64,000 nt of DNA from Gallionella sp. (GTDB taxonomy: Bacteria; Pseudomonadota; Gammaproteobacteria; Burkholderiales; Gallionellaceae): NCBI GenBank assembly GCA_028710565.1, contig JAQTTV010000017.1:1-64000 (forward strand). Reading direction: 5' to 3'. Of this stretch, positions 9,033 through 18,722 are shown piece after piece (positions within the stretch are counted from its first letter, which is position 1; each line of letters begins with the position of its first letter). The position numbers were made by a program, and so were the translations under genes. The notes beneath the pieces are model-generated. The model was not told the origin of the DNA. It saw only the letters and a program-made list of their open reading frames with translations, and did no database searches.

Positions 9033-10558
9033 ACAACATCAGCAACATTATTACGGCTTCTTATAAAACCAGCCGCGAAGCTGACCAAATCAGCCAAGGA
9101 CTAAAAAAAGCATTAGGTTGTGAAGCAAATTATGAGATCGCTCGACTGGCATTAGGGCGTTCGCTAGGCCTAGAAAACACACCTGAATCTGCACCAGATA
9201 GCAATGGTTCCCCACTCAAAGGATTGCAATTATTTGGTAAAGAAGAAGATGGTAATTATTTGTGGATTGCTTTATTAGGCGAACAACTAAAACTTTACGG
9301 GCAGCCTAAATTTACCTTAGAAGCTTTGCAAAAACTGGTACGCGATCATTGGCATCGTGGCGTACAACTGTTGCAAGAAGACTGGCAAAAAGCAGAAGGC
9401 GACTTCGCCAAATTTCTCGATGAATTGGCACACCGAGCTAACCTACCAGAAAGCCGACAAATCGGAGAGTTACCCACCATTGTCACATCAAGCAATTCAA
9501 AAAATCCCGCTACGAAAGAGGATTGCGATCATTTGTTCAAGGAGTTACGCAAAGTAGGTATCACTGTCGAAATCCGTTCCTCAGTCATTGGTTCACGCCT
9601 TACCCGTTATCGCTTATTTCTACCTAATGCCAGCGACTATGCCGTTTTAGAGAAGAAGCTCGACCAATTGGGATTCGCGCTGGGTTTGGGAGTAGAAAAG
9701 CTAGTATTGACTAAAGCCGCTGAGCCACAAACCTGCGACCTTGATCGTCCCCGAAGAACAGAAGAATGGCTACCCGTAGGTATTTCAGATTTTGACCGCG
9801 CTGTGCAAGCTTTCTCGCTTATGAATATGTCATTACCTGTTAGTCCTGGAGTTGATTTAGAAGGTCAGCCAATAATTTTTGACTTGGCAAATGCCCCTCA
9901 TCTTTTAGTGGCTGGAACAACTGGCAGTGGAAAAAGTGTTTGTGTTAATGCGTTACTGTTAAGTCTAATTTACGTGGCAAAACAAAAACCCGTCAAACTG
10001 GCACTGATTGATCCAAAACAAGTTGAATTTTCGCAGTGGCGTAATTGTGGTTGCTTGTATGCAGAAATCGCAACTTCAGCAGCCGACGCAATTAGTTTGT
10101 TGGATGAGTTGGTAGTTGAAATGGAAGCACGTTACGCACAATTTGAGCTCCTTGGTGTAAAAAACCTCCACGAAGCACGTGAACGTGGATTTGAAGGAGG
10201 TTGGATTGTGGTCGCTGTAGATGAACTTGCGGATCTAATCACTCAGGATAAGGTCACCGAGGATAGGCTAGTGCAACTCGCCTCAAAAGCTCGTGCTGCG
10301 GGCATTCATTTGATTCTGGCAACGCAAAGACCAGATGCAAAAACATTTAGCGGTTTATTGCGCAGTAATTGCCCTGCGCGCATTGCGTTGAAGGTACAGA
10401 GGTCAACCGAATCAAGCATTATCTTAGATGAAACTGGCGCGGAGTCATTACTAGGAAAAGGCGATATGCTCATCAAAGGAGTCATACCCTTGACGCGTGC
10501 GCATGGTTACAAGATTGAAAGCGATGATATTACAAAGCGGTTGCGGTCTTCTTTGTAA
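9029..10558 (+). CDS. DndE-like N-terminal domain fused to FtsK/SpoIIIE-type translocase
   Basis: N-terminus GLQLFGKEEDGNYLWIALL...LQKLVRDHWHRGVQLL resembles DndE; LLVAGTTGSGKSVCVNALLLSL Walker A, GWIVVAVDELADLI Walker B, AAGIHLILATQRP; ATGA overlap with dndD. Confidence 0.8.
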   Translation: MNNISNIITASYKTSREADQISQGLKKALGCEANYEIARLALGRSLGLENTPESAPDSNGSPLKGLQLFGKEEDGNYLWIALLGEQLKLYGQPKFTLEALQKLVRDHWHRGVQLLQEDWQKAEGDFAKFLDELAHRANLPESRQIGELPTIVTSSNSKNPATKEDCDHLFKELRKVGITVEIRSSVIGSRLTRYRLFLPNASDYAVLEKKLDQLGFALGLGVEKLVLTKAAEPQTCDLDRPRRTEEWLPVGISDFDRAVQAFSLMNMSLPVSPGVDLEGQPIIFDLANAPHLLVAGTTGSGKSVCVNALLLSLIYVAKQKPVKLALIDPKQVEFSQWRNCGCLYAEIATSAADAISLLDELVVEMEARYAQFELLGVKNLHEARERGFEGGWIVVAVDELADLITQDKVTEDRLVQLASKARAAGIHLILATQRPDAKTFSGLLRSNCPARIALKVQRSTESSIILDETGAESLLGKGDMLIKGVIPLTRAHGYKIESDDITKRLRSSL

Positions 10559-10663
10559 ATGTAAAAAATGCAGTCACACGGTATTGTCGGGTTACGGTGC
10601 ACCCTCTCCCCTGCCCCTCTCCCGCAAGCGGGCGAGGGAATATATTTGCACCTTCCTAAAAAC

Positions 10664-11685
10664 TCAATCCTTCACCCGTATTTCCGCAATCACCATTTCG
10701 GCGGCGACTTGACCTGCTCGGTCTATCTGAGAGAATTTAATGGGCAGCAGGCGATATTCCAGTCCTAGCCAGATTTCCAAGCCTTCTTCACCAGCGGCGT
10801 GTACTTTTCGCAAAGGCAACGCCCGCAATTTGCCTAGGCGCGTGGACAATTCAACTTCTTCGCCCACTTCAAATTGGATGTATTCCAGTTTGCGGCCATT
10901 GGTGTAAGGCACGGAGATTGTGCCTTTTTCCAATGCCAATTGTGAAACCTGATACAGGGAGCTGAGTAAATCTTGAGTATGTGCAGGTAGTGTGACTTGA
11001 TTGCCTTCAGAAAAACTGAGGGTTTTGTCTATCCAGTTGAATTTCGCTCCAAAGGATTCCTTGCCACTACCTGTGCGCTTATTTTCGGTAAAACTATCTG
11101 GGCGCAGTCCTTGGGCATCAATTGTGCCGCTGCTAATTTGCTCCGAATCGTAGGTTTTGAACAAGCTTACGATGCCCGTGGTACTCATGCCGACTTTGAT
11201 GCTGTAGTGCTGATCTTCAGAGATTTCAAAGCGGTGTTTGGCTTCACCCACCTGAAAATCTTTGCCTTTGTAAATGATAAAGCGTAGTTGGGCGTGCTTG
11301 GGTAAGGCGGGATGGCTGACAGGCGCAGCTTCCACTGCAATCACAGGTGCGGGTTCTACTGCTGATGCGGCGACCACACTGGATGCCGCCTCCACCGATG
11401 ATGCCGCAGCAACATCAGAAGCGGCAATCACATCCGAGACGGCTTCCTCGACGGGCATGATCGGTGCAATGGGCTTAGGTTTAGACGGTTTGGGGTTTTT
11501 AGGCGGCGCAGGGTGCTTGGCTGGTACGGCTTTAGGCAATGCCACCAACTTGGCGGTTAAAGGCGGCAGTTCAGGTTCTTCTACAGGCGGCAACTGCACC
11601 CAAGGTACGAACAGCAAAACCAGATGTATCAATAGTGATACAACTAAGGTAATCGCGATTCTACCCTTGGTGGTGTGCAGCATTA
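10664..11685 (-). CDS. DUF3108-domain protein with TonB-like proline-rich N-terminus
   Basis: Start taken at MLHTTKGRIAITLVVSLLIHLVLLFVPW; Pro/Ala/Val/Ser-rich linker; C-terminal DUF3108-like LEIWLGLEYRLLPIKFSQIDRAGQVAAEMVIAEI. Confidence 0.75.
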
Positions 11686-12429
11686 TGGTTCGATCACGAG
11701 TTTGCTGAGGATTTGAATCAGCTCGTCCCCATTGGCATCGGTGATGCGCATTTTGCAAGGTAAGTGGTGCTGTTGCGTTGCCAACCAAATTTCGGTACGA
11801 CTTTCACCTGCTTTGGATTGGTTGTCCAAATACAGCGTTTTAAATTTCCCAGCGGGCGTGGTTATCATGTCGCCAGCAGCGATGGCGTAATGTTGTTGAC
11901 TCAAGGAGTTGCCATTGGTTAAGGAAAAATCTAAGGTAGACGGATGTTTTAGATTCAAAAAAATAAATTGATACATCACGCTCAGGCGGTCTTGTGTGCC
12001 TTCAGGTAGCGCGAGTACATTACGTGTCGTCTGACGAATCAGCGCGACTTCGCCATTTTCCCAATTAAATTCCGCGCGGCTGCTACGTGCGGGATCATTT
12101 TCACGCTCATAATCAAAGGCAAGCGGCTGTAAACCTTGTTGGGTGATGCGCCCGTTGCTGCGGCTGATTATTTTCTCTGGTTTAAACACCGCCAACAATC
12201 CGACAGAGCGTGCCGTGCTGGTGAGTTGATAGCTACCATCTGGATTACGGGTGTAGCTTTCTTCAATCTGCGCCACTTGCATTCCACTTTTGGAAACATC
12301 ATAAGTAGCCAGAATGTGGCTGGGTGGTGCTGCAAAAGCGAGATTAGTTAACAAAACGCCCAGCCAGACCTGTATCCAATAAGATGCCAATCGCTGCTTT
12401 TTCAACCCGCTTAAAAACAAAATCATCAC
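11683..12429 (-). CDS. DUF3108-domain periplasmic protein
   Basis: Signal-like N-terminus; TEIWLATQQHHLPCKMRITDANGDELIQILSKL; paralogous in pattern to the neighbour. Confidence 0.75.
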   Translation of the reverse strand: MMILFLSGLKKQRLASYWIQVWLGVLLTNLAFAAPPSHILATYDVSKSGMQVAQIEESYTRNPDGSYQLTSTARSVGLLAVFKPEKIISRSNGRITQQGLQPLAFDYERENDPARSSRAEFNWENGEVALIRQTTRNVLALPEGTQDRLSVMYQFIFLNLKHPSTLDFSLTNGNSLSQQHYAIAAGDMITTPAGKFKTLYLDNQSKAGESRTEIWLATQQHHLPCKMRITDANGDELIQILSKLVIEP

Positions 12430-13070
12430 TCCAACCCTGGTGAAATTAAGGCAAAACTAGCTTGTTTTTGATGACAAAACTTGACTTTCCCCTCAATCAA
12501 ACTCACTTCACCATCACATAGCCAACGTACCGCTTGCGGATAAACACGATGTTCTTCCAGCAATACACGCTCAGACAACACGTCCTCCGTGTCGTCACAC
12601 AAAACAGGCACGGCAGCTTGAATGATAATCGGCCCATGATCCAAATCAGCGGTAACAAAGTGCACAGTGCAACCGTGAATTTTGATGTCATCTTGCAATG
12701 CCCGCGCATGAGTATGCAGCCCTGTGTAAGCGGGCAGCAACGAAGGATGAATGTTGACCAGTCGCCCGCAATAATGCGATACAAATTCAGGGGTCAAAAT
12801 ACGCATAAAGCCAGCCAGTATCACGAAGTCGGCTTGATATTGGTCTATCACTTTCGCGAGCGCAACATCAAAATCCGCACGCGTGGGGTAATCCTGATGA
12901 GAAATCACCGCCGTGGGTATTCCTTGCGCAGCCGCAAAACTCAAGCCTTCGGCACTGGCACGATTGCTAATGACCGCCGCAATGGTGCAAGGCAATTGCG
13001 CTTGCAATAACGCTTGCATATTGCTGCCGCGCCCAGAGATCAAAATGACAATTTTTTTCATAGTGGTCAA
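12426..13070 (-). CDS. purN: Phosphoribosylglycinamide formyltransferase
   Basis: ILISGRGSNMQALL, FVILAGFMRILTPEFV..RLVNIHPSLLPAYTGLHTHARAL, GCTVHFVTADLDHGPIIIQAAVPV. Confidence 0.97.
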   Translation of the reverse strand: MTTMKKIVILISGRGSNMQALLQAQLPCTIAAVISNRASAEGLSFAAAQGIPTAVISHQDYPTRADFDVALAKVIDQYQADFVILAGFMRILTPEFVSHYCGRLVNIHPSLLPAYTGLHTHARALQDDIKIHGCTVHFVTADLDHGPIIIQAAVPVLCDDTEDVLSERVLLEEHRVYPQAVRWLCDGEVSLIEGKVKFCHQKQASFALISPGLE

Positions 13071-13096
13071 AAAATAATGCTGTGTAAAAACATCGC

Positions 13097-13410
13097 GGCT
13101 CTATGTGAATCATCGTGGCACAAGTGACAATCTCCCTCCCCTTCAAGGGGAGGGGCGGGGTGGGGATGGGGTATAACCGCCGCGTTCTGTAAAGCTATCC
13201 AGCTACGAATGTTGGCGGCGGAATTTGCTGCCCGCTAGTTGCCGACTGCGTATTCGTTGCCATAACCGTATTTTCGCATCGGTCATCTGTTCGCTGAAGC
13301 TGTCTGCCGATAATCGTACTGTAGGCTTTCATTTCTACCCCATCCCCACCCCAGCCCTCCCCTTGAAGGGGAGGGAGTTTTGTTTCACCCACTGTCAACC
13401 TCATAGAACC
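13097..13410. mobile_element. Internally deleted copy of the DUF559-nuclease TIR element
   Basis: Ends ggctctatgtgaatc.../...cacccactgtcaacctcatagaacc match the 27673-28198 element; retains nuclease N-term (MTDAKIRLWQRIRSRQLAGSKFRRQH) and tail, middle missing; flanked by ~24-bp imperfect direct repeats. Confidence 0.75.
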
Positions 13411-13461
13411 AAATAATACGGTATAAAAACATCGAGTAGGGGTTAAAACCAGACCTCCGTC

Positions 13462-14523
13462 TTACCAGCCACTCGACACTTGTGTCGGAGCTTCGTCGCC
13501 GACGCGGGTACGAACTGTGCCGATTACCGTGGCAGTTTCACCTGCCGCATTCAATTGTGCCAAGGCGACCTCCGCATCACTGGCTGCCACAATCACCACC
13601 ATGCCGATGCCGCAGTTAAAGGTGCGATACATTTCTTGCGGCGCAACATTACCTTTTTCGCGCAACCAGTGGAACAGTGCAGGCGCACGCCAAGACTTAC
13701 CGTCGATGTCTGCCACCACATTGTCAGGCAACACACGCGGCACGTTTTCGGTCAATCCGCCGCCTGTGATGTGCGCCATGCCTTTGACGGTTAAACTTTG
13801 CATCAATGCCAACAACGGTTTTACATAAATGCGAGTCGGTGCCATGATGAGATCAGCCAACGGCGTGCCGTCCAATTCTGCTGATAAATCAATTTGTTGT
13901 GTGCTGATGATTTTGCGCACCAAAGAATAACCGTTGGAATGCGCGCCATTAGAAGCCAAGCCGATGACTACATCGCCCGCGACAATGTCTTTGCCTGTGA
14001 TGATGTTGGCTTTTTCCACCACGCCGACGGCAAAGCCTGCCAAATCGTATTCACCTACGGGATACATGCCTGGCATTTCAGCAGTCTCGCCGCCAATCAG
14101 CGCGCAGCCTGCTTGTTCGCAGCCGTAAGCAATGCCTTTAATCACTTCAGTTGCGGCATCGACGTCTAACTTACCACAGGCGAAATAGTCCAAGAAAAAC
14201 AGCGGCTCTGCGCCTTGCACCAAAATATCATTGACGCTCATGCCCACTAAGTCGATGCCCACGGTGTCGTGGCGATTCAGTTCAAATGCTAAACGTAGCT
14301 TGGTACCCACGCCGTCCGTGCCAGAGACCAACACAGGCTCCTTGTATTTTTTGGAAATTTCGACTAATGCACCAAAACCGCCCAATCCGCCCAACACTTC
14401 TGGACGCATGGTGCGCTTGGCAAAAGGTTTGATATTTTCGACCAAACGGTCACCCGCATCAATGTCGACACCCGCATCGCGGTAGGAAAGACTGGGGGTG
14501 GCGGGGGTGGAATTCGTATTCAA
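13462..14523 (-). CDS. purM: Phosphoribosylformylglycinamidine cyclo-ligase
   Basis: [75 protein letters not shown]. Confidence 0.97.
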   Translation of the reverse strand: MNTNSTPATPSLSYRDAGVDIDAGDRLVENIKPFAKRTMRPEVLGGLGGFGALVEISKKYKEPVLVSGTDGVGTKLRLAFELNRHDTVGIDLVGMSVNDILVQGAEPLFFLDYFACGKLDVDAATEVIKGIAYGCEQAGCALIGGETAEMPGMYPVGEYDLAGFAVGVVEKANIITGKDIVAGDVVIGLASNGAHSNGYSLVRKIISTQQIDLSAELDGTPLADLIMAPTRIYVKPLLALMQSLTVKGMAHITGGGLTENVPRVLPDNVVADIDGKSWRAPALFHWLREKGNVAPQEMYRTFNCGIGMVVIVAASDAEVALAQLNAAGETATVIGTVRTRVGDEAPTQVSSGW

Positions 14524-14586
14524 GTTGAGTTCTCGCTTTCTTCAGGATAAAGTGCTGCACAATTTTATACGCGAATTTTACCTGAA

Positions 14587-15645
14587 ATGACCTTATCTCG
14601 CCTCACTGCTGTGCAATGGCTGGTTTTAATGGTGACAGCGGCGACGCTATTTTACCTATTAAGTCCTATTTTGACCCCATTTGTCGCGGCGGCCATCTTT
14701 GCTTATATCTGCAATCCCTTGGTTAATCGACTGGAAAAATATAAGTTTCCACGCAGTCTCGCCGTCACGGTGGTCATGGCATTGTTATTTGCTCTGTTGG
14801 TTATCTTGTTGCTGATTGTGTTGCCCTTGCTCGAAAAAGAGCTGCGCTTACTGCTCACGCGCTTACCTGATGGCTTGGAAATGCTGCGCGTCAAGCTACT
14901 TCCCCGTTTGCAACCGTTGTTTGGTGATGCGCTGACGTGGGACAGTAACGCAATTAAACAATTTGCCCTCAGCCATTGGCAGAGCGCAGGCAGTGTCGCA
15001 GGACAAATTTTGCCGTGGTTATCTAGTCGTGGCGGGGCAATTGTCGGCGCGCTGGTGAATATGCTGCTCATTCCTGTCGCCTTGTTTTATTTTTTACGCG
15101 ATTGGAATGGGCTGCTGGCAAGATTGGACAGACTGATTCCGCGTCCGCTGTATGCGAAAACCATGAAAATGATGAGTGAAGTCGATAATGTCTTAGCCGA
15201 ATTTTTACGCGGACAAATTTCGGTCATGCTGTTAATGAGTCTATTCTACAGCGTGGCATTGTGGATGACGGGGCTGGAGTTCGCTTTACCTATCGGGCTG
15301 GTCGCGGGGATGTTGGTGTTTGTACCCTATTTAGGGATGATTCTGGGCTTGGTGCTGGCAACATTGGCTGCTGTGATGCAGTTTACGACGGTTGGAGAGG
15401 TGATATGGGTATGGATTGCCTTTGGATTAGGGCAGCTACTAGAAGGGATGCTGGTTACCCCGCTTTTGGTGGGCGAGCGCGTAGGATTACATCCCCTTGC
15501 CGTGATTTTTGCCTTGCTCGCTTTTGGGCAGTTATTTGGCTTTTTTGGCATACTATTAGCTTTACCGATGTCCGCCATTCTACTGGTTGGACTCCGTCAC
15601 GCACTTGCGTGGTATCTCACCAGCAATATGTATAGACAGCGATGA
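14587..15645 (+). CDS. AI-2E family transporter (PerM-like)
   Basis: Multi-TM; FALPIGLVAGMLVFVPYLGMILGLVLA; HPLAVIFALLAFGQLFGFFGILLALP. Confidence 0.9.
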   Translation: MTLSRLTAVQWLVLMVTAATLFYLLSPILTPFVAAAIFAYICNPLVNRLEKYKFPRSLAVTVVMALLFALLVILLLIVLPLLEKELRLLLTRLPDGLEMLRVKLLPRLQPLFGDALTWDSNAIKQFALSHWQSAGSVAGQILPWLSSRGGAIVGALVNMLLIPVALFYFLRDWNGLLARLDRLIPRPLYAKTMKMMSEVDNVLAEFLRGQISVMLLMSLFYSVALWMTGLEFALPIGLVAGMLVFVPYLGMILGLVLATLAAVMQFTTVGEVIWVWIAFGLGQLLEGMLVTPLLVGERVGLHPLAVIFALLAFGQLFGFFGILLALPMSAILLVGLRHALAWYLTSNMYRQR

Positions 15646-16304
15646 GTCAATTACTACTCGATATTGGTCCCGACTGGCGACCCACATTGGATAACTTTGT
15701 GGTGGGCAGCAATGCAGAACTGCTGTTTGGTTTACGTGAGGCTTTGGCGGGACATGGCACTGAACGATGCTTTTATATATGGGGCGAGGCGGGCAGCGGC
15801 AAAAGTCATCTGCTGCACGCGATGGTTGAATCGGCACAACACGCTGGACACGCGGCGGTTTACGCCCAAAGTAGCGTCCCCGAAGCAGCCCAAGTGGTCG
15901 CTGTCGATGATGTGGAGATATGCGATGCAGAGGCGCAAATCGCCTTGTTCAATCTCTACAACGACATGCGTGAGCAGGGCGGCGTGTTGCTGGTGAGCGG
16001 TTCGGTCGCCCCTCAACACCTATCATTGCGCCCTGATCTACGCACCCGTTTAGGCTGGGGCTTGATTTATCAGCTACAAGGACTCAGTGAGCAGGAAAAA
16101 GCCCTCGCCTTAACCGAACACGCCAAAGCCAAAGGCTTTATCTTGCCGCCTGATGTCGCGCAGTACCTGCTAAATCACGGCAGACGGGATTTACCCAGTT
16201 TGCTTACCACGTTAGATTCATTGGACGAACTCTCCCTACGCCTGCATCGAGCCCCCTCTGTTCCCCTGCTCAAGCAAGTGATGCAATCCCACCCTACCGA
16301 ATAA
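15642..16304 (+). CDS. hda: DnaA-related regulatory inactivator Hda
   Basis: DnaA-like AAA+: FYIWGEAGSGKSHLLHA, VVAVDDVEICDAEAQIALFNLYN, DLRTRLGWGLIYQL. Confidence 0.9.
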   Translation: MSQLLLDIGPDWRPTLDNFVVGSNAELLFGLREALAGHGTERCFYIWGEAGSGKSHLLHAMVESAQHAGHAAVYAQSSVPEAAQVVAVDDVEICDAEAQIALFNLYNDMREQGGVLLVSGSVAPQHLSLRPDLRTRLGWGLIYQLQGLSEQEKALALTEHAKAKGFILPPDVAQYLLNHGRRDLPSLLTTLDSLDELSLRLHRAPSVPLLKQVMQSHPTE

Positions 16305-16325
16305 CCTATTCTGACGAAAAAGATC

Positions 16326-16616
16326 ATGAACGATACGCCTGAAGCCACGCAAGATGATGTACTCGACTTTACCGATGCAGGACCTGTCGATACACCCCCT
16401 ACTCCCTTTATGCAGGATAAGGCACACTGCATGACACTTTGGATAGATACCGAAACTCAAGACTTCTTTAACACCCATGCCGAACTAAGTGGCACAGATC
16501 CACAAACGCTCATGGCGCAAACACTTCGCCAGCACGCCCAAGGTCAAACATTGGTCGAAGTGATTCGGGAAGCCATACGAGAAGAACTACGAACCGATGC
16601 CCATCAACAGGTATAA
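16326..16616 (+). CDS. Hypothetical small protein
   Basis: 97-codon ORF after hda, same strand; no family recognised. Confidence 0.45.
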   Translation: MNDTPEATQDDVLDFTDAGPVDTPPTPFMQDKAHCMTLWIDTETQDFFNTHAELSGTDPQTLMAQTLRQHAQGQTLVEVIREAIREELRTDAHQQV

Positions 16617-16704
16617 ACGCCATGGCGCAGTTGATATAAACACATCGACATTACTATCAAATTTTCACCATCCACATTATTTACATCTTTTTCGCAAAAA
16701 GGGG

Positions 16705-16732
16705 TTGACAGCAAATCTTTAATCTCTATAAT
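16705..16732 (+). promoter_or_regulatory. Sigma70-type promoter of tRNA cluster
   Basis: TTGACA (16705-16710), 16-bp spacer, TATAAT (16727-16732), 13 bp before tRNA-Gly. Confidence 0.75.
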
Positions 16733-16744
16733 GCACACCTGTTC

Positions 16745-16820
16745 GCGGGAGTAGCTCAGTTGGTAGAGCGATACCTTGCCAAGGTATAGGTCGAGAGTTC
16801 GAGCCTCTTCTCCCGCTCCA
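16745..16820 (+). tRNA. tRNA-Gly (GCC)
   Basis: Cloverleaf: GCGGGAG acceptor pairs CTCCCGC, anticodon loop TTGCCAA, GTTCGAG T-loop, encoded CCA. Confidence 0.97.
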
Positions 16821-16878
16821 AATCAAAGGGAAAGCTTCACGCTTTCCCTTATTCATTTCAAGTTGTCAATTAAGACAT

Positions 16879-16952
16879 GGCGAGATAGCAAAATGGTTAT
16901 GCAGCGGATTGCAAATCCGTTCATCCCAGTTCGATTCTGGGTCTCGCCTCCA
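16879..16952 (+). tRNA. tRNA-Cys (GCA)
   Basis: GGCGAGA acceptor pairs TCTCGCC, anticodon loop TTGCAAA, encoded CCA. Confidence 0.97.
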
Positions 16953-16957
16953 GAACT

Positions 16958-17049
16958 GCCCGAGTGGTGAAATTGGTAGACACAACGGACTTAAAATCCG
17001 TCGCTTCGATAAAACGGGCGTACCGGTTCGATTCCGGTTTCGGGCACCA
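16958..17049 (+). tRNA. tRNA-Leu (TAA)
   Basis: GCCCGAG...; long variable arm; anticodon loop CTTAAAA; ends GGGCACCA. Confidence 0.97.
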
Positions 17050-17080
17050 ATCCAAAATAGAGAAAAGTACAGGGCTTATC

Positions 17081-18424
17081 ATGCTCAAAACACTGGGAAA
17101 CGTCATCAAATGGATCGTCGCAACCCTTGTGTTGCTAACTATTCTATTTTTCATCCTGAATCATATTGATGAATCGCTGCAACCTGATGCAGAAAAGCTG
17201 TTACATCCTTCGCTACTTGAAGTTCCCCCTGAAAAAAACGCCTACTTCACCCTAATTGGCCTCACCGCCCCCAGCGGCGTGAACGCGGCGGAATGGGGAC
17301 TCAAGACATCCCAAGCGCATAGGTTATATACCCCCCCTATCCTATCCAATGACCCCGTATGTGATCTAGAAGCCCAGCATTGTTTACGTCTTGCCAATCA
17401 ACACCCAGAACAACTCCAACAAGCATTGGCCGCGCAACCTGAATTGGTCGCACGCTATATCGCCGCACGACAATTTCCACAATTTTCCGAAAGCACGGGC
17501 AAACAAAGCATTGATCCTTACCCTAATTTTTCGGCTGCATTTCGTGCGCAAACCTTGCGCCACGCCCAAATTGCTTTATGGGTAGAAGCAGGGAAGATGG
17601 ATGCAGTCTTAGCTGAATTGACTGAAGACATGGCTTTTCAACGTCGCTGCCTCACGGGTGCGCAGACACTGATAGGCAAAATGGTGACCTTGGCGGCGTT
17701 GCAGCGTGACTATGTACTGCTCGCAGACTTAATGCGAGCAAAACCCAGCGAAATGGCTGCGCAACAAGCGAAGGTTCACGCCTTACTCATCCCCCTCACC
17801 GCCACTGAACGCGACATGCTACCTGCTATTCGACATGAATTCCGTATGTTGTCAGCGGCTCTGCGATCATTCAAATACGAGTCATTGCGCGAAGAATGGG
17901 CGCAAGCAGCAGTATGGATAGACACCATTCGTGCGCCTTTAATGGAAAACTTACTGTTGCGCAATGCCAGCATCAATCGCCTGTATCAGCTAGAACAAGC
18001 TGATGAAGCATTAGCGCGCGCTTTACCGCAGCATTTTGCTCAAAAACAAGCGGAGGCTCGCGCGTTGTCTATTCAACTGTCGGATGTTGATTGGCGTTAT
18101 ATTTACAATCCTGTTGGAAAATGGCTGGTTGAGCTGAGTCGTGTCGATTATCACCGCTATATTCGTCGCCCACACGAACTGGATGCATTTATTCGCTTGA
18201 TGATCTTGCAACAGCAAATCACGGACATGAACATCACGGAGGCGAACCTCCCAGCGTTTCTCAACAACAGCGCGCCAGAATTGCACAATCCTTTTAATGG
18301 TCAACCTGTTTCATGGGATGCGGATCGTCACGAACTTTTTATTGAGCTAGCAGGTGGCGCACTTCAATATAAACGCTACGGTAAAAATCGCCAACGCATT
18401 GCACTGCCCCTCGCCATAAAATAA
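17081..18424 (+). CDS. Hypothetical membrane-anchored protein
   Basis: ATG at 17081 (upstream part of the ORF overlaps tRNA-Leu); N-terminal TM WIVATLVLLTILFFIL. Confidence 0.7.
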   Translation: MLKTLGNVIKWIVATLVLLTILFFILNHIDESLQPDAEKLLHPSLLEVPPEKNAYFTLIGLTAPSGVNAAEWGLKTSQAHRLYTPPILSNDPVCDLEAQHCLRLANQHPEQLQQALAAQPELVARYIAARQFPQFSESTGKQSIDPYPNFSAAFRAQTLRHAQIALWVEAGKMDAVLAELTEDMAFQRRCLTGAQTLIGKMVTLAALQRDYVLLADLMRAKPSEMAAQQAKVHALLIPLTATERDMLPAIRHEFRMLSAALRSFKYESLREEWAQAAVWIDTIRAPLMENLLLRNASINRLYQLEQADEALARALPQHFAQKQAEARALSIQLSDVDWRYIYNPVGKWLVELSRVDYHRYIRRPHELDAFIRLMILQQQITDMNITEANLPAFLNNSAPELHNPFNGQPVSWDADRHELFIELAGGALQYKRYGKNRQRIALPLAIK

Positions 18425-18429
18425 CTTAA

Positions 18430-18570
18430 GAACCTGTTTACGATCTTACTGCGAGGCCGTGATCGAGGCTCATGCGCTGCTAGAAATCCTCATTTACACC
18501 AGTAAACTGCGGTTTCTGCGCTGCTCTTCACCACGCTGACGACCTCTCGCGACAGATCGTAAACAGGTTC
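18430..18570. repeat. MITE-like inverted-repeat element
   Basis: 17-bp perfect TIR GAACCTGTTTACGATCT / AGATCGTAAACAGGTTC, flanked by TAA on both sides. Confidence 0.75.
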
Positions 18571-18722
18571 TAAGGAGACGCTGATTAAATCCCTTCGCCC
18601 TGAGCCGTGAGCTTGTCGAATGGTCGAAGGATAGGCATATTTAATTCTTTGATTTCATTAAATCTTCCGTTCATGGTTCGACAAGCTCACCAAGAACGGA
18701 AAACTTAACCAGTACCTCCCTA
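18571..18722. repeat. MITE-like repeat, 'GAGCTTGTCGAA' family
   Basis: TAAGGAGACGCTGATTAAATC...CCCTGAGCCGTGAGCTTGTCGAA...TTCGACAAGCTCACC...CTCCCTAA; relatives at 36190, 54052, 62754. Confidence 0.75.

Noticed and set aside
11274-11708. 144-aa Ala/Thr/Gly-rich ORF
   Set aside because: Antisense to the Pro/Ala-rich linker of the DUF3108 protein; low complexity is a by-product.
16964-17080. N-terminal extension of the ORF 16964-18424
   Set aside because: Overlaps tRNA-Leu; translated tRNA sequence (MVKLVDTTDLKS...) is an artefact, start moved to 17081.
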